From contig CANJPU010000041.1 in the NCBI GenBank assembly GCA_947476285.1, positions 1 to 48,220 of the forward strand: a stretch of 48,220 bases of DNA, read 5' to 3'. The notes under the pieces were generated by a model. That model was not told the DNA's origin. It saw nothing but the letters and a program-made list of their open reading frames with translations, and searched no databases. This DNA comes from Comamonadaceae bacterium (GTDB lineage Bacteria > Pseudomonadota > Gammaproteobacteria > Burkholderiales > Burkholderiaceae_C). Both the position numbers and the translations under genes were made by a program. Positions 43,036 to 48,220 of the stretch are shown here, piece by piece (within the stretch, counting starts at the first letter, position 1; each line of letters begins with the position of its first letter).

Positions 43036-44793
43036 ATGGAATTCATCACCCACAACTTCGCCCCGATCATGTTCGCGGGCCTGATCGTCTTCCTGCTGTT
43101 CGGATTTCCGGTAGCTTTCAGCCTGGGTGCCTGCGGCCTGTTCTTTGGCTTTGTCGGCGTTGAACTGGGCCTGCTGCCACAGGCGCTGCTCCAAGCCTTG
43201 CCGCTGCGGATCTTCGGCATCATGCAGAACGACACACTGCTGGCCATCCCGTTCTTTACGCTCATGGGTCTCATCCTTGAGCGAAGCGGCATGGCCGAAG
43301 ACCTGCTGGACACCATCGGCCAACTGTTTGGACCGATTCGCGGCGGCCTCGCGCTGGCCGTCATCTTCGTAGGTGCTCTGCTTGCAGCCACCACCGGCGT
43401 GGTGGCGGCTTCGGTCATCTCCATGGGCCTGATCTCTCTGCCCATCATGCTGCGCTACGGCTACGACCGGCGCATCGCCTCGGGCGTGATTGCTGCGTCC
43501 GGCACACTCGCACAAATCATTCCGCCTTCACTCGTGCTGATCATTCTGGCCGACCAGCTTGGCCGCAGCGTGGGCGACATGTACAAGGGCGCCTTCATCC
43601 CGGGCTTCATGCTCACTGCCTTCTACGCCGGCTTCGTGATCTTGCTGGCGATTTTCCGGCCGAAGTTGGTACCGGCCTTGCCGCCAGAGGCACGCACCAT
43701 CCGCGAAGACAACGGCAAGAGTGGCCTGTCTTCCCTGCTGGCGGTGACTGTCATTTCCACCGCAGCAGCCATCACCCTGGGCAAGAATTACGCCGCCGTC
43801 GTGAGCTGGTGGACGGGATCGCAAGTCACCACCGTGCCCACTGATGAGACCATCGTCGTGGCCATGTGCGCGGGCGTCATTCTGGCTTTCGTCCTGGCTG
43901 TCTTGAACAAGGTAACTCGGCTGGGCCTGCTCTCGCGCATGGCCGAGCGAGTCACATTTGTGCTGATTCCGCCGCTGCTGCTGATCTTCCTGGTGCTGGG
44001 CACCATTTTTCTGGGCATCGCAACGCCTACAGAAGGCGGTGCCATGGGCGCCCTGGGCGCTTTGGCCATGGCCAGCGCACGGGGTCGCTTGAGCATTTCG
44101 CTGCTCAAACAGGCGCTCAATTCCACCACCAAGCTCTCTTGCTTCGTGGTGTTCATCCTGCTCGGCTCGACCATCTTCAGCCTGGTCTTCCAGGGTGTGG
44201 ACGGGCAGAAGTGGGTCGAGCACCTGCTGTCGGGCCTTCCTGGTGGCGCCGTGGGCTTTTTGATCCTGGTCAACATCCTCATCTTTGTGCTGGCGTTCTT
44301 CCTGGATTTCTTCGAACTGTCATTCATCGTGGTGCCGCTGCTGGCACCTGTGGCCGAAAAGCTGGGCATCGATTTGATCTGGTTCGGCGTGCTGCTAGGC
44401 GTGAACATGCAAACATCGTTCATGCACCCGCCCTTTGGCTTTGCCCTGTTCTACCTGCGCAGCGTCGCGCCCAACAAGGAATACAAAGACCGCGTCACCC
44501 AGAAGCCAGTGGCACCGGTCACCACCATGCAAATCTACTGGGGCGCCGTGCCTTTCGTGATCATTCAGATCGTCATGGTCGGGCTCATCATCGCCTTCCC
44601 GGGCATTGTCTCCAGCGGCCTGGACAAGGAAGAGAAAGTGGATCTGGACAAAGTGCAGATTCAAATGCCTCAAGAAGCCGCTACGCCGGCAGAAGGCGCA
44701 GCCAGCGGCACGAGCGCCCTGCCCGATCCGGCGGCCAAGCAGGAATCGGCCGACGATGAGCAAAAGAAGGTCGACGACTTGTTCAAGAAGTAA
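43036..44793 (+). CDS. TRAP transporter large permease (long DctM type)
   Basis: A 585-residue DctM-family protein, about 150 residues longer than the one at 24415. The core motifs are present: ATTGVVAASVISMGLISLPIML, GVIAASGTLAQIIPPSLVLIILADQLG, ATPTEGGAMGALGALAMASARG and FFLDFFELSFIVVPLLAPVAEKLGIDLIWFGVLLGVNMQTSFMHPPFGFALFYLR. The extra length comes from an insert with two further hydrophobic segments around residues 230–310 and a polar C-terminal tail. This is the form often annotated as mannitol/chloroaromatic-compound type. It is closed by tandem hairpins. Substrate unknown. Confidence 0.93.
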   Translation: MEFITHNFAPIMFAGLIVFLLFGFPVAFSLGACGLFFGFVGVELGLLPQALLQALPLRIFGIMQNDTLLAIPFFTLMGLILERSGMAEDLLDTIGQLFGPIRGGLALAVIFVGALLAATTGVVAASVISMGLISLPIMLRYGYDRRIASGVIAASGTLAQIIPPSLVLIILADQLGRSVGDMYKGAFIPGFMLTAFYAGFVILLAIFRPKLVPALPPEARTIREDNGKSGLSSLLAVTVISTAAAITLGKNYAAVVSWWTGSQVTTVPTDETIVVAMCAGVILAFVLAVLNKVTRLGLLSRMAERVTFVLIPPLLLIFLVLGTIFLGIATPTEGGAMGALGALAMASARGRLSISLLKQALNSTTKLSCFVVFILLGSTIFSLVFQGVDGQKWVEHLLSGLPGGAVGFLILVNILIFVLAFFLDFFELSFIVVPLLAPVAEKLGIDLIWFGVLLGVNMQTSFMHPPFGFALFYLRSVAPNKEYKDRVTQKPVAPVTTMQIYWGAVPFVIIQIVMVGLIIAFPGIVSSGLDKEEKVDLDKVQIQMPQEAATPAEGAASGTSALPDPAAKQESADDEQKKVDDLFKK

Positions 44794-44796
44794 GCC

Positions 44797-44857
44797 AACA
44801 GGCGCGAGCACCGCGCCTGTTCAAAATGCAAACGGCCCCGCAAGGGGCCTTTTGCAT
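44797..44857. terminator. Tandem hairpin terminator between the TRAP operon and dxs
   Basis: The first hairpin has a perfect ten-base stem, AACAGGCGCG (44797–44806) with CGCGCCTGTT (44812–44821). The second (44826–44857) pairs ATGCAAA-GGCCCC with GGGGCC-TTTTGCAT around a GCAA loop and runs into TTTT. The genes on both sides point towards it, so it probably ends transcription from both. Confidence 0.85.
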
Positions 44858-44912
44858 TGCAATTCGATGATCGAGCTATCTGGCAAAAATCAACGCCAGT
44901 GCCTCAACAGGT

Positions 44913-46799
44913 TTACGCGACGATCTTCAGCCCGGGCGCCGCGCGCTCGGCAAAGCGTTTGCGCACCGACGCCTCAATACCCACCGCATCCAAGCCCTGC
45001 AAGGCCAGAAGTTTGGCCGGATCACCATGCTCGATAAACGCATCGGGCAAGCCCAGTTGCAACAGCGGCTTGACCACACCCGCAGACTGCAGAGCCTCGC
45101 TCACCGCACTGCCGGCGCCGCCCATGATGGCGCCCTCTTCCACTGTGACCAGCGCCTCGTGATTCGCAGCCACTTGCAAGAGCAAGTCCACATCCAGAGG
45201 CTTGACCCAGCGCATGTTCACCACCGTGGCATCCAGACGCTCGGCTGCGGCCAGCGCCGGGTATAGCAAAGTGCCAAAGACCAGCAGGGCGATCTTTTTG
45301 CCCTCGCGCCGCATTTCACCTTTGCCCAAGGGCAGGGACGCCAGACTGGCATCGGGCACAGCACCCACCCCCGCACCGCGCGGGTAGCGCACCGCCACAG
45401 GGTGGTCTTGCTCGTACGCCGCGCTGAGCAGCTTGCGGCATTCGCTCTCGTCTGCCGGGCAGGCAATGCTCACGTTGGGAATGCAGCGCAGGAAGGGGAT
45501 GTCATAAGCCCCTGCATGGGTGGCGCCGTCGGCTCCCACCACGCCGGCGCGGTCCAGCGCAAACACCACCGGCAGCTTTTGCAGCGCCACGTCGTGAATG
45601 AGCTGGTCGTAGCCGCGCTGCAAAAAGGTGGAATAGATCGCCACCACTGGCTTGAGACCTTCGCACGCCAAGCCAGCCGCGAAGGTGACCGCATGTTGTT
45701 CAGCGATGCCAACATCGTAGTAGCGGTCAGGAAACCGCTTTTCGAATTCCACCAGACCCGAGCCTTCGCGCATCGCCGGCGTAATGCCCACCAGCCGCTC
45801 GTCCTTGGCAGCCATGTCACACAGCCAATGACCAAACACCTGGGTGAAGGTCTGCTTGGGCGGCGTGGCCGGCGAGACGAGGCCCACCGCTGGATCGAAC
45901 TTGCCTGGCCCGTGATAGGCCACCGGGTCGGCTTCGGCCAGCTTGTAGCCCTGGCCTTTCTTGGTCACCACATGCAGAAACTGCGGGCCCTTCAGGTGCT
46001 TGATGTTTTCCAGCGTCGGCACCAGCGAGTCCAGGTCGTGGCCGTCAATTGGCCCGATGTAGTTGAAGCCAAATTTCTCGAACAGCGTGGCCGGAACAAT
46101 CATGCCCTTGGCATGTTCTTCAAAGCGCTTGGCCAGCTCGAACAAGGGCGGCGCGACCTTGAGCACGTTCTTGCCGACGTTCTTGGCCGCAGCGTAAAAC
46201 TGCCCGCTCATCAACTGGGCCAAATAGCGATTAAGCGCGCCCACTGGCGGGCTGATCGACATGTCGTTGTCGTTGAGAATGACCAGAAAGTCGCACTCGG
46301 CCACGCCCGCGTTGTTCAGCGCCTCGAAGGCCTGGCCCGCACTCATTGCCCCGTCGCCGATGATGGCCACCGCCCGGCGGTTTTCGCCCTTTTGCTTGGC
46401 CGCCAGCGCCATGCCCAGTGCTGCGGAAATGCTGGTGGAAGAATGGGCCGTGCCGAAGGCGTCGTATTCGCTCTCGGCGCGCTGTGGAAAGCCCGACAGA
46501 CCACCCAACTGGCGCAGACTGTCCATGCGCTCACGCCGGCCGGTGAGAATTTTGTGCGGATAGGTTTGGTGGCCCACGTCCCACACCAGCCTGTCATAAG
46601 GCGTGTTGAAAACGTAGTGCAATGCAACCGTGAGCTCGACCGTGCCCAGGTTGGAGCTGAGGTGGCCGCCAGTGCGAGAGACGCTGTCCAGCACGAACGC
46701 GCGCAACTCCTGGGCCAGCGGCTTGAGCTGCGGCCGCTGCAGCTTGCGCAGGTCCGCAGGAGAGTTGATCTTGTCGAGCAGAGGGAGCATCGTTTGCAT
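44913..46799 (-). CDS. dxs: 1-deoxy-D-xylulose-5-phosphate synthase
   Basis: First enzyme of the non-mevalonate (MEP) isoprenoid pathway, joining pyruvate and glyceraldehyde 3-phosphate with thiamine diphosphate. The 628-residue product has the full family layout: [15 protein letters not shown] near residue 77, the ThDP motif GDG (148–150) ending in the NDN region near 176–178, [15 protein letters not shown], the transketolase-type pyrimidine domain with [20 protein letters not shown] and [19 protein letters not shown], and a C-terminal domain. The start is Met1 (46799) or Met4 (46790). ispA lies 17 bases upstream, so both feed isoprenoid synthesis from one transcript. Confidence 0.97.
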   Translation of the reverse strand: MQTMLPLLDKINSPADLRKLQRPQLKPLAQELRAFVLDSVSRTGGHLSSNLGTVELTVALHYVFNTPYDRLVWDVGHQTYPHKILTGRRERMDSLRQLGGLSGFPQRAESEYDAFGTAHSSTSISAALGMALAAKQKGENRRAVAIIGDGAMSAGQAFEALNNAGVAECDFLVILNDNDMSISPPVGALNRYLAQLMSGQFYAAAKNVGKNVLKVAPPLFELAKRFEEHAKGMIVPATLFEKFGFNYIGPIDGHDLDSLVPTLENIKHLKGPQFLHVVTKKGQGYKLAEADPVAYHGPGKFDPAVGLVSPATPPKQTFTQVFGHWLCDMAAKDERLVGITPAMREGSGLVEFEKRFPDRYYDVGIAEQHAVTFAAGLACEGLKPVVAIYSTFLQRGYDQLIHDVALQKLPVVFALDRAGVVGADGATHAGAYDIPFLRCIPNVSIACPADESECRKLLSAAYEQDHPVAVRYPRGAGVGAVPDASLASLPLGKGEMRREGKKIALLVFGTLLYPALAAAERLDATVVNMRWVKPLDVDLLLQVAANHEALVTVEEGAIMGGAGSAVSEALQSAGVVKPLLQLGLPDAFIEHGDPAKLLALQGLDAVGIEASVRKRFAERAAPGLKIVA

Positions 46800-46801
46800 C
46801 C

Positions 46802-46820
46802 AGGTTCAACCTAGGTTCAA
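46802..46820. repeat. Relic or empty site of the CTAG-ended repeat element
   Basis: AGGTTCAAC-CTAG-GTTCAA here equals the left outer flank of repeat copy 1 (AGGTTCAAC before CTAG) joined through a single CTAG to its right outer flank (GTTCAA after CTAG). It lies in the 17-base gap between ispA and dxs and covers the ispA stop. It may be an unoccupied target or a collapsed element; chance is possible for so short a match. Confidence 0.4.
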
Positions 46821-47758
46821 TTGTCCCGGTTCACGACCATCAACGCCAGCGCCTGCAGCGCCCGCGTGTTGGCCAGCCCGGTCGAAGCCAGCGCCACCAG
46901 GGCCTGGTCCAGCAGTTCCCGCGCGAATGCACGCGAACGCGCGAGCCCCAGGAGGGACACGTAGGTGGGTTTGTCCTGGGCGGCATCTTTGCCGGGCGTC
47001 TTGCCCAGGGTGGCGGAATCGGAGGTGACATCCAGGATATCGTCCACCACCTGGAATGCGAGTCCCAAGGCTTGGCCATAGGCCTGCAGACCAGCCAATG
47101 CCAAGGGCGATGGCTGCGCGCAGGCGGCGCCCATCATGACACTGGCCTCAAGCAAGGCGCCGGTCTTGCGCCTGTGCATCTCGCGCAGTTGCGCCTCGGT
47201 GAGTACCTGCCCCACACTGGCCAGATCGATCGCCTGCCCGCCGGCCATGCCAGCGTGACCGGCCGATTGGGCCAGCAGGCGGCAGAGCCTGGCTTGCACC
47301 GATGCGGGAATATCGTTGCCCTCAGGTGCCAGCAACTCAAAGGCCAGGGCCTGCAGGGCGTCGCCAGCCAGCAGTGCCTGGGCCTGACCGAACTTCACAT
47401 GCACGGTCGGTTTGCCTCGGCGCAGAACATCGTTGTCCATGCAGGGCATGTCGTCATGCACCAGTGAGTAAGCGTGAATCAGTTCGACGGCGCATGCCGC
47501 GCGCATTGCCGCCTGCGGATGGCCGATGACGGCTTCACTGGCGGCCAGCACCAGCAGGGGGCGAAGGCGCTTGCCGCCGTCGAGCACTGCATAGCGCATG
47601 GCCAGTCCCAGCCCGGCTGGCGCATCGGCCGGCACCCACTCAGACAAGGCGCCTTCCACTCGGGCCAAATGCAGCGCGCTCCAGGCGGAAAGATTCCATG
47701 GCGAGGGCGCAGGTGCACCCGCGCTGGCAGCGAAGGATTCGTTCGCTTGCTTGTTCAC
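46817..47758 (-). CDS. ispA: Farnesyl/geranyl diphosphate synthase (polyprenyl synthetase)
   Basis: This enzyme condenses isopentenyl diphosphate with allylic diphosphates to farnesyl diphosphate in the cytoplasm. The 313-residue product has [17 protein letters not shown] near residue 61, the first Asp-rich motif with Asp102, Asp103 and Asp108 (DDMPCMDND), and the second motif in [11 protein letters not shown], with [20 protein letters not shown] near the C-terminus. The start is GTG at 47758, overlapping the xseB stop by four bases (GTGA); the long frame further upstream runs through xseB and is rejected. The xseB–ispA–dxs order is standard in proteobacteria. Confidence 0.94.
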   Translation of the reverse strand: MNKQANESFAASAGAPAPSPWNLSAWSALHLARVEGALSEWVPADAPAGLGLAMRYAVLDGGKRLRPLLVLAASEAVIGHPQAAMRAACAVELIHAYSLVHDDMPCMDNDVLRRGKPTVHVKFGQAQALLAGDALQALAFELLAPEGNDIPASVQARLCRLLAQSAGHAGMAGGQAIDLASVGQVLTEAQLREMHRRKTGALLEASVMMGAACAQPSPLALAGLQAYGQALGLAFQVVDDILDVTSDSATLGKTPGKDAAQDKPTYVSLLGLARSRAFARELLDQALVALASTGLANTRALQALALMVVNRDN

Positions 47759-47982
47759 TCCTGCGTCCACGGCTTCTGCACCCCTTCGTCCAGCACCTTG
47801 ATCTGCTGCTCCACCGCCTGCAGTTTGTCGCGGCAAAACTGCAGCAACTGCGCACCGCGCTGGTAACCGCTCAAGAGCTGATCCAGCGGCAGTTGGCCCG
47901 ACTCGATCTGGCCGACGAGCTGGTCCAGTTCTTCCATCGCCGCTTCGTAGCTGGCGGGAGTTTTGGACGTGTCTTTGGGCAT
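47755..47982 (-). CDS. xseB: Exodeoxyribonuclease VII small subunit
   Basis: A 75-residue protein with the XseB pattern [54 protein letters not shown], two long helices that bind the XseA nuclease subunit. Exonuclease VII degrades single-stranded DNA from both ends. Length and context (upstream of ispA with overlapping stop/start) are normal. Confidence 0.95.
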   Translation of the reverse strand: MPKDTSKTPASYEAAMEELDQLVGQIESGQLPLDQLLSGYQRGAQLLQFCRDKLQAVEQQIKVLDEGVQKPWTQE

Positions 47983-48059
47983 GGTCTGTGGCAGCGGGCG
48001 AAACCTGTGATTCTAGGCCTTGCGGCCACATGAGCAGATGCAAGGGTGACTTTCCAACT

Positions 48060-48220
48060 ACTGCCACAGATTGAACGTCTGCGCGGCGCCCACCTGGTTG
48101 TCAGCCCAAGTTAGAAATGTCCCTTCGCAACCGACATCCCGCCCTGGCGTTGGCAAGGCTGCGGTTGATGGCCTGCTTGGGTTGGCGCGTCGCGGCAGGC
48201 GATGCCCGGCAGGCGCTCAC
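48060..48220. repeat. Probable intergenic repeat at the right edge (cut by window end)
   Basis: The 238 bases after xseB contain no convincing gene. From about 48060 all three minus-strand frames and one plus-strand frame (ATG at 48117, open to the edge) are free of early stops but show no known domain. The minus-strand translation with GGMSVAKGHF and TFLTWADNQVGAAQTF resembles, from memory only, peptides that recur as short spurious proteins in Comamonadaceae genomes, which would mean a dispersed repeat. This cannot be tested within the window. Confidence 0.3.

Noticed and set aside
45402..46814. Open frame of 470 codons on the plus strand
   Set aside because: It is the exact antisense of dxs, has no recognisable domain, and arises from GC-rich codon use.
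47759..48067. N-terminal extension of ispA through xseB
   Set aside because: The added ~100 residues overlap xseB in another frame and show no conservation pattern; the GTGA overlap at 47755–47758 gives a natural start.
48117..48220. Start of a plus-strand gene at the right edge
   Set aside because: No ribosome-binding site and no recognisable N-terminus in the visible 34 codons; a repeat explains it equally well.

Overview
The window looks like a piece of a Burkholderiales chromosome, most likely from the Comamonadaceae. The reasons are GC-rich coding, two Bug (TctC-type) binding proteins, the housekeeping order rpsA–ihfB–lapA–lapB–rfaE1 at one end and dxs–ispA–xseB at the other, and two TRAP transporters. 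The family assignment comes from general knowledge of these gene orders, not from a search. I find 45 protein-coding genes and no tRNA, rRNA, CRISPR array, intact insertion sequence or phage gene.

Layout. 1–4.7 kb (+): the 3' part of rpsA, ihfB, the LPS-assembly regulators lapA/lapB, heptose kinase rfaE1 and a ComEA-like helix-hairpin-helix protein, closed by a clear terminator. 4.8–11.1 kb (−): a catabolic operon headed by a GntR/FCD regulator, then a CaiB/BaiF CoA-transferase, a citryl-CoA-lyase-like citrate-synthase-fold enzyme, two Bug binding proteins and a second, permuted CoA-transferase; a tri- or dicarboxylate could be bound, activated with CoA and cleaved. 11.1–11.35 kb: small inverted-repeat elements. 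11.3–22.9 kb (−): an Asp/Glu/hydantoin-type racemase, a LysR regulator, a complete branched-chain-type ABC importer (livKHMGF), a DUF1445 protein related to D-glutamate cyclase, a fused HyuA–HyuB 5-oxoprolinase-like protein and a DinB-family protein. Together they suggest uptake and breakdown of a lactam or D-amino-acid compound such as 5-oxoproline.

22.9–25.7 kb (+): a complete TRAP transporter (dctPQM). 25.7–31.6 kb (−): a complete tripartite RND efflux pump (adaptor, HAE1 pump, NodT-type outer-membrane lipoprotein). 31.6–40.9 kb: a tungsten/molybdenum island. It holds a three-subunit tungsten aldehyde oxidoreductase of the AorABC type, a MoaD-like protein and an unknown 99-residue protein (−), a molybdate ABC transporter modABC (+) and a tungstate ABC transporter tupBCA (−). 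41.0–42.2 kb (−): a SenA/EgtB-like protein with an altered metal motif. 42.4–44.8 kb (+): a second TRAP permease pair lacking its binding protein. 44.9–48.0 kb (−): dxs, ispA and xseB of isoprenoid and DNA metabolism. The last 160 bases look like an intergenic repeat.

The most notable structural signal is a ~113-bp element with perfect 16-bp terminal inverted repeats (11227–11339). A second copy in opposite orientation (40873–40987) lies against the start codon of tupB, and an 'empty-site-like' relic lies between ispA and dxs. The most notable biological signals are the tungsten enzyme island with two dedicated oxyanion importers, and the racemase/cyclase/oxoprolinase/transporter cluster.
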